Shown: positions 34,785 to 47,450, numbered from the stretch's first letter. The stretch is 64,000 nt of DNA from Bromus sterilis (GCA_950022295.1 OX465598.1:116977001-117041000); one strand, 5' to 3'. Numbers and translations are program-made. The notes: generated by a model from the sequence alone, not told the origin.

Positions 34785-37293
34785 TCTTTTGCTTTAAGCC
34801 TAGCTAATGGCTTTAAAGAAGCGCTTTCGGGAGGTAGTACGCAACGAATTTAGGTTTTCCTTTTTTTTATTCTGTTCTTAGTGGTCTTGATGATTGTTAC
34901 TACTTTAGCAACATCATTGTATCTTTATTTTTCAAGCTTTGTGCCATTTATAGCCTCATATGACAAGGGAAGTGAAAGTTGTGACATGTTTTCCAGAAAA
35001 CAGATTCTGTCCTCGTGACGGGTAAAATCATAGAAAATTACCAGTTTATACTTTTGAGCTGAATATTTTACACAGCGTGCTATATACAATCACAGAACTT
35101 TCGTATGTTCTGAGTTTTTTATTTGAGTTGCAGAAGTACCCCTAAAACATTCTTTACTACCTACTGTTCTGTTTTTCACAGATTCTGCCATGTTTTGTCT
35201 CTCCTAACTTTTGCAAACCCTAAGCTTGCTTTTTATTTTCAAAATTTTTTTTGAAATCTTTAGAAACAGTAGCTCTTCAATAATATCTTTATTTCCAGTA
35301 ATGGAAAAAATATTATAATAGGGTACTAACCTCTCTAATCAGCTTATGATGAGTTGTGTATGAAGGGAGTTTTCAAGTGTGCGATGGAAGATGATGAAAG
35401 AAGATCCTGGAGTGTCAAAACGCTCAAGCTTGGGGATGCCCATGTGCACCCCCAATAAATATTCAAGGATAATAGAGCGTCTAAGCTTGGGGATGCCCCC
35501 GTGCATCCCCGTCTTCATCAACAATTATAAGTTCGTCCCTCGTTGCACTATATTTTTTATCACTTCAAGCGTTATGTGCTATGCTTGGAGCGTCTCGCTC
35601 TGTACTTTTCTTAGGTTTGTTTTTGCTTTGTTTTCTGTTATAACAAGTTAGATCCCAGCTTTCTTTTGTGTGGGAGAGAAACACGCTCCGTTTAAACTAG
35701 AACTCCCATAGGATTTTCATGCTTATTTCCTTAGCTGTGAGTTGTTCTTTTTCTTTTCTTAGCTGCTGCCCTATTTAGTTGTAGTGCTTTAGTTTTATAC
35801 TAGAGCTTTTCTTTTTTCATAGGTTGAACTTTCTACATGTTGCATGTTTATCTTGTTAGAGAGTTTGCCTGTTGCACTGAGTTTCATGTCTTGACTAGAA
35901 AGTAGGTAGTTGAAGTTGTTATTCTCTTTCTAGTAGTAACTTGGAATAGTTTTGAGGTATTGACTAGAGTAATGGTTGGACTTTTGGTGTCAAGAGCTCG
36001 AGCCTATTAGTGATAGATGTCGTATTTCGGGCAATCCGTGTGATTTTCGAAAACCAAAACCCCTGTTGAGAACTCTAGCTACTAGATGGATCACTAACCT
36101 CTGGAGGGTTCGAATATTAGAGTACACTCACGTACCATAAGTCGAGGATGCACAAGGATAACCAAACCTCCATACACTCCTCCTCGGGGTACTTGTCTCT
36201 TTGTGAACCTCCTGATTAGATTGAGAGTTACCAATAATAAGTGCATGAGTTCTTCGGGCTAATGTGAGTATTAGAAAGTTGACACTTCCACCCACCTATA
36301 CTTTTTCTAGCCTCTCCTGTGCCGTGCATTGCCTCCTTCTCACTCCGAGAGTTGGTGTCCACCTTCGCCGGTACATCCAAACCTTGGCATGATACGCTCT
36401 GTCATCATAAACCTCCTTATATCCTTCCTCAAAACAGCCACCATACCTACCTATCAAGGCATTTCCATAGCCTTTCCGAGATACATTGCCATGCAACATC
36501 CACCTTCTCATGACTTGATCTTCATGTCATACATGCTACTTGCTTGATCGATGAGCCGCATGCTAGTTGGGCCTTGCCCTAATCATTGCTACATGACGCG
36601 CTAGTATCATTGCATATCCTGCTATCCTGGCAGAGGCATACATTTGCATCATGATAGTTACATCTTCTTTATGTGAGTACCTTTGTAAAGTGTGAAAGAT
36701 CTCCTATATTCTTGTAAAATATAGAGTATTGCCCCTAAAGTGAGGAAAATATCCCAAAGAGGACAAAATCAAAAGATCCCAAAGAGGACAAATGAGAGTT
36801 AAATAGAAAGAGCCATTGAGGCCACCAAAAAAATAAAAAAAGAGAAAAAATAAAAAAAGAGAAGGGGGCATACTACTATTCCTTTTGAGAGATCCACACT
36901 AGTACTTCATCTTCTATCCCTTGTACTCCATAGAGATCATCATCATGCATATAGCTATGTGGGGACCCTTCACACTATAGAACATGGCTTGTATATTCCA
37001 ATGATGAGCCTCCTCAAACGATCTCTAGGTCTTCTTGAGCAAGCAAGTTAGATGCACCCCCACTAGTTCCCTTGGAGAGCTTTTAGCTCACATGTGCATC
37101 CGTTGTATGGCAATCCCTACTCCTCACATCATATCTATCATATGGCCTTCTCTCGCCTATGATTGTCCTCATTGATGTGAGCCTTTCACACCTTTTTGTC
37201 TTCCACCTCCACCTTCTTTCTGTTTTGCCTTTTAGGTGTCAACTTTCTTGCTCATGCTCATCCATTGCATGAGTGCACAAAATATCGAAAGGG
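34785..37293 (+). other. Non-coding internal region of element H, plus arm of the inverted repeat
   Basis: No recognisable protein; the frames at 35379-35651 and 36319-36547 are chance frames that recur because the DNA recurs. Hairpins with polypurine-tract sequence lie at 35426-35453 and 35483-35510. The segment up to 37060 is inverted at 37291-39590. It is also collinear with the right part of G up to about 37290, where it breaks off into element I. Confidence 0.8.
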
Positions 37294-39688
37294 GTGCATC
37301 TAACTTGCTTGCTCAAGAAGACCTAGAGCTCGTTTGAGGAGGCTCATCATTGGAATATACAAGCCAAGTTCTATAGTTGAAGGGTCCCCACATAGCTATA
37401 TGCATGATGATGATCTCTATGGAGTACAAGGGCTAGAAGACGAAGTACTAGTGTGGATATCTCAAAAGGAATAGTAGTATGCCCCCTTCTCTCTTTTTAT
37501 ATATGTTTTTCTTTTTTTCTCTTTTTTTATTTTTTTGGTGGCCTCAATGGCTCTTTCTATTTAACTATCATTTGTCCTCTTTGGAATCTTTTGATTTGGT
37601 CCTCTTTGGGATCTTTTCCTCACTTTAAGGGCAATACTCTATATTTTACAAGAATATAGGAGATCTTTCACACTTTACAAAGGTACTCACATAAAGAAAA
37701 TGTAACTATCATGATGCAAACGTATGCCTCTGCCAAGGTAGCAGGATATGCAATGATACTAGTGCGTCATGTAGCAATGATTAGGGCAAGGCCCAACTAG
37801 CATGCGGCTCATCGATCAAGCAAGTAGCATGTATGACATGAAGATCAAGTCATGAGAAGGTGGATGTTGCATGGCAATGTATCTCAGAAAGGCTATGGAA
37901 ATGCCTTGTAGGTAGGTATGGTGGCTGTTTTGAGGAAAGATATAAGGAGGCTTATGATGACAGAGCGTATCATGCCAAGGGTTTGGATGCACCGGCGAAG
38001 TATGCCCCAACTATCGAGGTGAGAAAGGGAAATGCACGGTACCGAAGAGGCTAGAAAAAGTATAGGTGGGTGGAAGTGTCAACTTTCGAATACTCACATT
38101 AGTCCGAAGAACTCATGCACTTATTATCGGTAACTCTCAATCTAATCAGGAGGTTCACAAAGAGACAGGTACCCCGAGGAGAAGTGTATGGGGGTTTGGT
38201 TGTCCTTGCGCATCCTCGACTCATGGTACGTGAGTGTACTCTAATATTCGAACCCTCCAGAGGTTAGTGATCCATCTAGTAACTAGAGTTCTCAACAGGG
38301 GTTTTTTGGTTTTCGGAAAACACACGGATTACCCAAAATACGACATCTATCACTAATAGGAAAGAGCTCATGACACCATAAGTTTAAACATTACTCTAGT
38401 CAATACCTCAAAACTATTGCAAGTTACTACTACAAAGAGAATAGCAACTTTAACTACCTACTTTCAGTCAAGACACAGAACTCAGTGCAACAGGCAAACT
38501 CTCTGACAAGATAAAACATGCAACCTATAGAAAGTTCAACCTATGATAGAATAAAATCTCTAGAAAAACTAAAGCACTACAACTAAACAGAACATCAGCT
38601 AAGAAAAGAAAAAGAACAGATCACAGCTAAAATAATAAGCATGCAAATCCTATGAGGAGTTCTAGTTCAAGCGGAGCATGTATCTCTCCCACACAAAAGA
38701 GTAAGTAATCTGGGATCTAACTTGTTACTACAGCAAACAAAGCTAAAGAAAACAAAAAACAAAACCTAAGAGCGAGACGCTCCAAGAATAGCACATAACG
38801 CATGAAGTGATAAAAATATAGTGTAACGAGAGACGAACTGATAATTGTTGATGAAGAACGGGATGCTCGGGGGCATCCCCAAGCTTAGACGCTTGAGTCT
38901 CCTTGAATATTTATTGGGGGTGCACATGGGCATCCCCAAGCTTGAGCGTTTGACACTCCAAGATCTTCTTTCATCATCTTCCATCGCACACTTGAAAACT
39001 CCCTTCATACATAACTCATTGTAGACTGATTAGAGAGGTTAGTACCCTATTAAAATATTTTTTCCTCTACTGCAAATAAAGATAATATTGAATAGCTACT
39101 GTTTCTCAAGATTTCCAAAAAGTTTTCGCAAAGAAAAAGCAAGCTTAAGGTTTGCAAAAGTAAGGAGAGACAAAACGTGGCAGAATCTGTGAAAAACAGA
39201 ACAGAAGATAGAAACGAATTTTTAGGGGTACTTCTGGAACTCAAATATAAAAACTCAGAACATACTGAAGTTTCGTAATTGTATAGAGCATGCTGTGTAA
39301 AAAATTTAGCTCAAAAAGATGAACTGGGATTTTTCTGAGATTTTTCTAGTCACGAGGACAGAATCTGTTTTCTGGACAACATGTCACAACTTTTACTTCA
39401 CTTGCCGTATGAGGCCATAAAAGGCACAAAGCTTGAAAAGTAAAGATACAATGATGTTGCTACAGTAGTAACAATCATCAAGACCACTAAGAACAGAAGA
39501 AAAGAAAAAAGAAAAACCTAAATTCGCTGCGGGCTGCCTCCCGAAAGCGCTTCTTTAGAGCCATTAGCTAGGCTTAAAGATTATAAAAGGTGCTCTCATA
39601 ATAATAAGAATTTGAAGCAAAAGAGAGCATCAAGAAGCAAATATGAAACACATTTAAGCCTAACCCACTTCCTATGCATTGGGATCTT
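37294..39688 (-). other. Non-coding internal region of element I, minus arm of the inverted repeat
   Basis: Reverse-complement match to 34785-37060. No protein is recognisable. Hairpins with polypurine-tract sequence are at 38860-38886 and 38917-38943. Its natural 3' end, polypurine tract and 3' LTR are absent, lost in the junction with H at 37291-37296. Confidence 0.8.
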
Positions 39689-40726
39689 TTAAGAAAATAA
39701 ATAAAACAAGCACAAAGAGATGCGCATAGGAAGGTGGGACAAGAAAATTTTCAAAACTTTCAACATGAAGAGAGGTGTTTTTGTAACATTGAAGTTTCTA
39801 CAACCAAACTTTCCTCTCTCAAAGTAATTTTCAGTAGCATCATGAACAACATCAAGAATATAACTATCACATAAATCATGTTGTTCATGACCTACAAGCA
39901 CACGTGTATTGTTTTCAACACGGTTTTTAGGATGATAAGATAGATGCAACCCATCACATTGAGCCTTGATAAGAGCAAAATTCTCCAGAATATTTGGATA
40001 TTTCAAAAGGATAATAGGGAAATCAAGTGTGGGTGCAACAACAATAATTTCATGCTTAACATAAGGAACTATAGCAAGTTCATCTTCGTAGGCGTCATCC
40101 AGAGTGGCATCATGGCCATCAACAAAGCAAGTATCAAAATCATCAGAAAGGGAAGTATCAAGTGAGTCCTCGGAATCATAAGATTCCTCTTCATAGCAAT
40201 CATTAGCCTATTCTTGGGCAGCAAGCATTCTATTTTTAAAATCCTCAATATAAGCATTGGAAGTATAATTCTCAAAGCAATAAGCAAGAACAACAAAGTT
40301 TTCAGACTTGTGAATAGTATCGTAATACTTTTCAATCAAAGAAGCAATCTCATAAGCACCTTTAAAAGCAACAAACTCTTCAATCTTTTCAACATCAAAG
40401 TAATCATAAACACCTTTGGCATAAGAAAATAGGATCTCATTTTCATTAAACTCACATTGGAAAGGAAGGTGTTTACGCTCTATATTAGAGCAGCAAGTAA
40501 AATCATAAATGTGGCATAAACACTCAGCATAGCAATAAGAAACTTGTATTTGATCCCATAAGGGTTTCCCTTTTTGAGATAGGTGGTGCCGCGTATAATG
40601 AGCATGCTCATCCAATGGTTTTCCCTCAACCAAGTCAGTTGGGTTTTTAGCGCGAGCACAAATTGATCGAAGACGATGCAAGTGAAACATGTCCATCCTA
40701 CCATATTTGGGTGGTTCCACACCCAT
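39689..40726 (-). pseudogene. Open frame of unknown function in element I (one stop)
   Basis: Starts at ATG 40726, has one TAG at 40208-40210 and otherwise keeps one frame to 39689, about 345 codons. The middle holds a cysteine-rich motif (CYAECLCHIYDFTCCSN, then KHLPFQC) and FDVEKIEEFVAFKGAYEIAS; both recur in element K (47451-47836: DYDISYCCDESC, KHLPFRC, FDVAQIEEFVIFKGAYEIAS). An acidic stretch follows, then the C-terminus shared with G (CDSYILDVVHDATENYFERG, PLFMLKVLKIF). It resembles no gag or pol domain known to me. The cysteines could bind metal, but the spacing is not that of a retroviral knuckle. Its persistence in three elements suggests a past role in mobility. Confidence 0.7.
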
Positions 40727-40861
40727 GGTGAAGATAGCATCAGTAGGTATTTTTGGTATTTTTGATTAAGGACATAGAAGTGAAAACTTAAAGGTAAACT
40801 AACAAGACTAAAAAGCAAAGGTAAAAGATAGTGTGCAACTCCCCTATCTTGTAGACTTGAG

Positions 40862-40879
40862 TCCCCGGCAACGGCGCCA
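40862..40879 (-). other. Primer binding site (tRNA-Asp type), element I
   Basis: On the minus strand TGGCGCCGTTGCCGGGGA lies ten bases after the LTR end (...GAAGCCATCA). It is identical to the site of element G. Confidence 0.88.
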
Positions 40880-40889
40880 GAAATTTTCT

Positions 40890-42529
40890 TGATGGCTTCT
40901 CGCCCCTCGTTGGTTACCCCAAGTGGAAGGTTTGAGATGCAGTGCAGCAGCAAGTTTCCCTCGGTGAAGATACCAAGGTTATCGAACCAGTAGGACTCAG
41001 GAGATACAAGTAGGTGGCAACGTCGCCAGAAATTGCTTCCTGACTAGGGTGTTGTCGTGGACCTGCACATAGCAACAAATAACTTTGCTCCCAACGAGTA
41101 CAGAGGAGTTGTCAATTCCTCCGACCTTTTCGTTTACAAAGGATCAAAGCCCAAGAGATAAAAGGTGCAAAGGAAAGTAAAAGCTGAAAGTAAATTGAGG
41201 GTGTGAACAATAATGTGAAGATGGAACGGGGTCCCGTGATTTTCACTAGTGATGTCTCTCTCCCAAAAGACGATAAAAGTGCTAGCGAGGTAAACAAATC
41301 ACAGTTGGGCAATTGACAGGATTATGAAGGCACCGCAATGCTAACTATGCTGCAAAAAAAGGAAGGGCTCAAAAGCAATGGGCAGTACGCCAAGGTAAGT
41401 AGACCGAAATCCATCTGCATCTACTACGAATCATCCACCTTGAGATATCTATCCAAAACATCTCGCTGGTATTAAGTTGCGAATCCCACCCAAAGTGTAA
41501 ACTCAAAGCAACAAACAACTGCATTAAAATAACTTTGCGTAAAGTAAACAATCCTTGCACCCGCAGGTACAAGCACCGTTGTTTTATCCCTGGTGGCAAA
41601 AGCACATCCCCTAGTCTCATGTTTCTGTCACTCAAGCTAGACATCAAGGGGCTGAACCCACAATTGAGCATAACGCTCTCTCTGGGACTTGAAAATAAAA
41701 TACTTGGCCAAAGCAAATACCGCAACAGAGAACATGCAAGAATTTACTCAAGAACAAAATATAAAAGAGAAGAACCAAATATATTATTCATCACAATCTG
41801 AACATAGTCTCATAATCCATCAGATCCCAACAAAATCAGCATAGCAACAGCAGAAATTACATAGATGCCTCAATCATGTGAGGCAGCTCAAGAGGACTCG
41901 AAAGTGGAAGCACAAAGGGGGAGAGATTCATCACATAGCTACTGGTCACGGACCCATGGTCCAAGGGGGACTACTCACGGCATATCCGGGAGGCGTCCAT
42001 GGCTATGGATGGTCTCCCGGAGGGGGTTCCTCCTTCCGGCAGGGTGTCGGGGCAGCTTCTCCAGGCAGCCCCGATCTTGAAACGGCGGCGGCGGCGGTAC
42101 ATAGGGGAGTTTGCGAGAAAGAGATCGATATTAGGGGTTTCCAACCCAAGGGGTAAATATAGGCGAAGGGGGCATCGAGGGAACCCACGAGGCAGTCAGG
42201 AGGGTCCCTGGCGCGGCCCAGGGTGGGGCCGCGCCACCTGCCCTCCTGGCTGCCTGGTGGTGGCCCCCTTCCCTCTCTTGGTGATTCCGGAAGCTTCTGT
42301 TGCGCTTATTTTTTTTATATTTTTCCCAGAATTTTTGGAGCACTTTTAATGGCCGGAAAACCTGAAATACAAAAACAGCAAAAAACAGAAACTGGCAACT
42401 GGGTGCACTAAGTTAATAGGTTAGTCCAAATATGTTCAAAAGTGTATGAAAGTTCAAGAAAAACATGTCAAAGTCACACAAAACATGCATGGAGCAAGCA
42501 GAAATTATAGATACGTTTGGGACGTATCA
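40890..42529 (-). repeat. 5' LTR of element I (1640 bp)
   Basis: On the minus strand from TGATACGTCCCAAACG (42529) to GAAGCCATCA (40890). It has a GC-rich inverted repeat (about 42184-42255) upstream of the TATA-like CCTATATTTA. Its right end abuts the middle of H's 3' LTR, showing insertion of I into that LTR. Confidence 0.9.
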
Positions 42530-43764
42530 GAACCCTATTTTCCAATCTCGCCTCTGTTCTGCCGCCGTCGCGCTTTCAAGATCGGGAGCACCGTCAAGAC
42601 CCTTCCCGGTACCGTGCCGGAGGGAGGATCGACTTCCGGGAGCTTCTCCTCCACCATGGACGCTTCCCGGATGTACCGTGAGTAGCCCCCCTTGGACCAT
42701 GGGTCCGTGACCAGTAGCTATGTGATGTACTCCTCCCCTCTTTGTGCTTCCACTTTCGAGACCTCGTGAGATGCCTCACATGATCGAGGCACCTTTGTAT
42801 TTTCTGTGTTGCTATGCTGAGCTTGCTGGGATCTGATGGATTATGAGATTATGTTCAGATTGTGATGAGAAATATATTTGGTTCTCTTTTATATTTGTGT
42901 TCTCTAGTAAATTCTTGTATGTTCTCCGTTGCCGTATGTTACTTTGGCCAAGTGATTTGTTGCAACTCCAAGAGGGAGCGTAATGCTTGAATGAGGGTTC
43001 AGCCCCCTAATGTCTAGCTTGAGTGATAGAAACATGAGACTAGGGGATGTGTTGTTGCCACCAGGGATAAAACAACGGTGTTTGTACCTGCGGGTGCAAG
43101 GATTGTTTACTTTACGCATAGTTCTTTTAATGCAGTTGTCTGTTGCTTTGAGTTTACACTTTGGGTGGGACTCGCAACTTAATACCAGCGAGATGTTCTG
43201 GATAGATATCTCAAGGTGGATGATTCGTAATAGATGCAGATGGATTTCGGTCTACTTACTTTGGCGTACTGCCCATTGCTTTTGAGCCTCTTCCTTTCTT
43301 TTGTAGCATAGTTAGCATTGCGGTGCGTTTATAATCCCGTCAATTGCCCAGCTGTGATTTGTTTACCTCGCTAGCACTTTTATCGTCTTTTGGGAGAGAG
43401 ATATCACTAGTGAACATCACGGGACCCCGATCCATATTCACACCATTGTGTACATCTTCAATTTACTTTCTGTTCTTACTTTCAGTTACCACTATTATTA
43501 TCTCTTGCGTTGATCCTTTGTAAACAGCAAGGCCGGAGGAATTGACAACTCCTCTGTACTCGTCTGGAGCAAAGTTATCTGTTTCTGTGTGTAGGTCCTG
43601 ACGACTACCCAATTACTGGCGCCGTTGTCACCTTCTTGTATTTCTGCGAGTCCTACTGGAGAAAAACCTTGGTTTCTTCACCGAGGTAAATTTGCTGCTA
43701 CGCTACATCTCACCTTCCACTTGGGGTAACCAACGAGGAGTGAGAGACAACTATGGCTCCATCA
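42530..43764 (+). repeat. 3' LTR of element H (first 400 bases missing)
   Basis: Aligns with about 32564-33803 of the 5' LTR, with a few percent differences by eye, and ends CTATGGCTCCATCA. GTTGT (43765-43769) matches GTTGT at 32157-32161, so 32162-43764 is one insertion in G. The missing start was lost with the 3' end of H and most of I's 3' part. Confidence 0.88.
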
Positions 43765-43769
43765 GTTGT

Positions 43770-45499
43770 TGCACTGAGTTGTGTCTTCTCTTGAGAAGTA
43801 GGTAATTGAGGTTGCTATTTAATTTTTGTAGTAACTTGCAATAGTTTTGAGGTATTGATGTGAGTAATGTTTGAACTTTTGGTGTCAAGAGCTCGAGCCT
43901 ATTAGTGATAGGTGTCGTATTTTGGGCAATCCGTGTTTATTTTCAGAAACCTGCAAAACTAGTTGAGAACTCTAGCTACTAGATGGATCACTACTCTTCT
44001 GAGGGTTTGGATATTAGAGTACACTCACGTACCATGAGTCGAGGATGCGCAAGGATAACCAAACCCCCATACACTCCTCCTCGGGGTACTTGTCTCTTTG
44101 TGAACCTACTTATTAGATTGAGAGTTACCAATAATAAGTGCATGAGTTCTTCGGACTAATGTAAGTATTGAAAGTTGACACTTCCAGCTCCTCATATTTG
44201 CTAGCTTCTCCTGTGCGTGCATTGCCTTCTTCTCACTCCGAGAGTTGGCTTCCACCATACATCCAAACCCTTGGCATGATACTCTCTGTCATCATAAACC
44301 TCCTTATATCTTTCCTGAAAACAACCACCATACCTACCTATCAAGGCATTTCCATAGCCTTTCCGAGATATATTGCCATGCACTTTCCACCTCTTCATGA
44401 CTTGATCTTCATGTCATACATAATCCTGCTACACTGGCAGCGACATACATTGCATACATCATGATAGCTATATCTTCTTTATGATTTGAGTACCTTGTAA
44501 AGTGTGAAAGATCTTCTATACCCTTTTGTGAAATAGATGTTTCCCTTATGTGAGGAAAATATCCCAAAGTGGACAAAATAAAAGATCCCAAAGAGGACAA
44601 ATGAGAGTTAAATAGAAATAGCCATTGAGGCCACCAAAAAATAAAAAAATAGAAAAAGGAGAAAAAGAAATAAAAAGAGATAAAGGGGAAACACTACTAT
44701 TCCTTTTGAAAGATCCACATTAGTACTCCCTCTTATCCTTGTACTCCACAGAGACGATCATACATGCATATAGCTATGTGGGAACCTTCACACTATAGAA
44801 CTTACCTTGCATATTCGAAGGATGAGCCTCCTCAAACGAGCTCTAGGTCTTCATTAGCGAGCAAGTTGGATGCACCCCCACTAGTTCCATTGGAGAGATT
44901 TTCTTAGCTCATATGTGCATCCGTTGCATGGCAATCCCTACTCCTCACATCATATCTATCATTTGGCCTTCCTGCCTATGATTGTCCTCATTGATGTGAG
45001 GCTTTATCACCTTTTTGTCTTCCTCATCCACCATACTTCTCTCTTTGCCATCCTAAGTGTCAACTCTCGTGCTTACGCTCATCCATTGCATGAGTGCTCA
45101 AAATATCGAAAAGGAGTGGATCAAATTGACTTGTACCTGGCTAGTGGTCTGGGGACGAGTCAAGATAAGATTCCAATGAATACCAAGTGTGAAACTTTTG
45201 TAGATTGAGTTCTCAACACAAAAATATCTTTTTCTCGTATTCCCTATCCCCTTTCTTGCACGCAAACACCATTTGGAGACATTCGAGTCACGGACAGCGA
45301 GAGCTCTTGCACCTAATGTTCTTATTTTGCTTGTTTCAATGCTAATATAAACTCTTGCCTGTTATGACTTGAATTGAATCACATGCTTTGATTGCTTTAC
45401 TTAAAAGTCCTTATATGGTTGTGTGGCATGTCGCCACAAAAATTATGCTTGTTATCATTTCCTTACTCGAGGACGAGCAGGAATTAAGCTTGGGGATGT
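43770..45499 (+). other. Non-coding internal region of element G, right part, with polypurine tract
   Basis: Continues from 32156 after removal of H. It is collinear with H 35870-37290 and runs on to the polypurine tract GAATTAAGCTTGGGGATG (45481-45498), next to the 3' LTR. No protein is visible; 44168-44464 and 44915-45208 are chance frames. Confidence 0.8.
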
Positions 45500-46955
45500 T
45501 GATACGTCCCAAACGTATCTATAATTTCTGCTTGCTCCATGCATGATTTGTGTGACTTTGCCATATTTTAGATGAACTTTCATACACTTTTGATCATATT
45601 TGGACTAACTTATTAACTCAGTGCACCCAGTGCCAGTTCCTATTTTCTGCTGTTTTTGTATTTCAGGTTTTTCCAATAATTAAAGTGCCCAATAAATTCC
45701 GGAAAAATTATATAAAAAATCAGCGTCCTGGAAGCTTCCGGAATCACCAAGGAAGGAAGGGAGGGCCACCACCAGGGCTCCAGAAGGGTGCCCGGCGCGG
45801 GTCCCCCCCTAGGCCGTGCCATAGACCCTCCTGGAGCCGTGGTGGACCCCCTAGCCCCCTCCTTTGGCCTATATTTAGCCCCCGCGGAGGAAACCCTGAT
45901 TCCAAACCCCTTTTCTCCAGAAGCAATTCCGATCTCCGCCGCCATCGCCGACAAGCTTCGAGGGACCAGAATTCCTGTGCCGGCACCCTGCCGGGACGGG
46001 AAGTGCCCCCGGATTCATCTCCATCGATGTTTCTTCCTCCCTCCATGATGCGGGAGTAGTCCCTCCTCGGGGCTAAGGTTTCTACCAGTAGCTATGTGTT
46101 CTTCTCTCTCTCCCATGATATGATCTTCGTTGTGATCATAGGCTATGTTAATCTAGGGTGATCCCATGATATTTCCCCTTCCTCTATGTATTGGATTGAT
46201 GTACTCACTTGTCTTTATCTAGTATAATCCCCGAGACCAAGGTGACAGCGGTCTATTGGACATGGATTAGAAAAATATTTTCATGGGTAATTTCCTCTTT
46301 TGTGTGTTGATTGAAGATTGAGAGTCTCTTGGTGCTTGTATTTGACTATCCTTGAGATATGTTGTGGTGATTGTGGTACTCTCTTTGGATGTCCGCGGTG
46401 ACAATTGGAAATCCATAGATTGAGAACTACGATCTCTAAGGTGTGCTTTTGTAGCCCTACATAATTCTCGTCCTCTCTTGAACACAAAGGAATGACCTCC
46501 GAGTACGTCTCCATTGCATGTTTTATGGAAAATATCATGTGATTAGACTATGTTAATGTTGTTGGGAGTTGCCACTAGTGAAAGTATGAAGCCTAGGCCT
46601 TGTTTCCACCATTGTTACACCGTTTGTGCTCACTTTTGTCACATGTTTGCTTGCTACACTTTTTATTACAGATTTATATTCCTTGCTTTGCCACATCTAT
46701 CACCCATATTTTACTATCTCTTCGCTGAACTAGTGCACCTATGCAACTCCTAGTTGTATTAGGTGTGTTGGGGACACAAGAGACTTCTTGTATCTTAATT
46801 GTAGGGTTGCTTGAGAGAGACCATCTTCAACCTCTACTTCCCTGAGTTCGATAAACCTTAGGTCATCCAATTGAGGGAAATTGATGTTGTCCTACAAACC
46901 TCTGCGCTTGGAGGCCCAACATAGTCTACATGAATAGGAGCGTGCGTAGACATCA
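45500..46955 (+). repeat. 3' LTR of element G (1456 bp, complete)
   Basis: From TGATACGTCCCAAACG to GTGCGTAGACATCA, with a GC-rich inverted repeat (about 45765-45850) and the TATA-like CTATATTTA (45869-45877), both lost from the 5' LTR. It is followed by CCCAT and the rest of LTR F. Confidence 0.92.
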
Positions 46956-47450
46956 CCCATGCTTTTGAGCATCTTCCTTTATTTTGTAGCATAGTTAGCA
47001 TTGCGGTGCATTTATAATCCTGTTAATTGCCCTTCTGTAATTTGTTTACCTCTCATAGCAGTCTTATCGTCTTTGGGGAGAGAGACATCACTAGTGAACA
47101 TCACGGGACCCCGGTCCATATTCTCATCACTGTTTACACGCTCATTTACTTTCTTGCTTTTTTACTTTCAGTTGATATCATTATCATTATCATGTGTTTT
47201 TTATCCTTTGTAAACAACAAGACCGGAGAGATTGACAACCTCTCTGAACTTCGTTGGGAGCAAATTGAATTGTGTTGTGTGCAGGTCCGCGTCAGGTGCG
47301 CCGCTGACACCTACTTATCATTTCCGGAGTCCTACTGGTCGATACTCAACCTCGGTATCTTCACCAAGGGAAACTTGCTGCTACGTTGCATCTTACCCTC
47401 CACTTGGGGTAACCAACGAAGGGCGAGAAGCAATCCTCTCTCGTGTATCA
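46956..47450 (+). repeat. LTR F, segment 3 (3' end)
   Basis: Aligns with about 33314-33803 of the H LTR and ends ...CGTGTATCA at 47450. No primer site follows, so F is a 3' LTR or a solo LTR. It interrupts the internal domain of element K. The three F segments add to about 1.39 kb, short of the 1.64 kb family length by the part lost beyond D. Confidence 0.85.

Larger units (their letters stand above)
32162..42529. repeat. 10.4-kb near-palindrome of two opposed LTR elements (H and I)
   Basis: The outer arms are the LTRs 32162-33803 and 40890-42529; the inner arms are 34785-37060 and 37291-39590; the unpaired spacer is 37061-37290. Only the coding parts (33972-34784 and 39689-40726) differ. 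The junction at 37291-37296 is GGGGTG, a short identity between H going right and I going left. This fits a deletion joining two opposed elements after I had inserted in the 3' LTR of H. Confidence 0.85.
29339..46955 (+). mobile_element. Non-autonomous LTR element G, host of the H/I insertion
   Basis: 5' LTR 29339-30195, primer site, broken open frame, internal region, polypurine tract and 3' LTR 45500-46955 lie in order. The flanking bases TCCAT and CCCAT are a 4-of-5 target duplication in LTR F. H/I (32162-43764) sits within the internal domain with its own TSD. Without it, G is about 6 kb. It has no gag-pol, so it needed enzymes in trans; the primer site and LTR style match Athila-like elements such as D. 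Confidence 0.85.

Noticed and set aside
36319..38054. Frames repeated near 44168-44398
   Set aside because: Non-coding internal region present in three element copies; the reading is not conserved.
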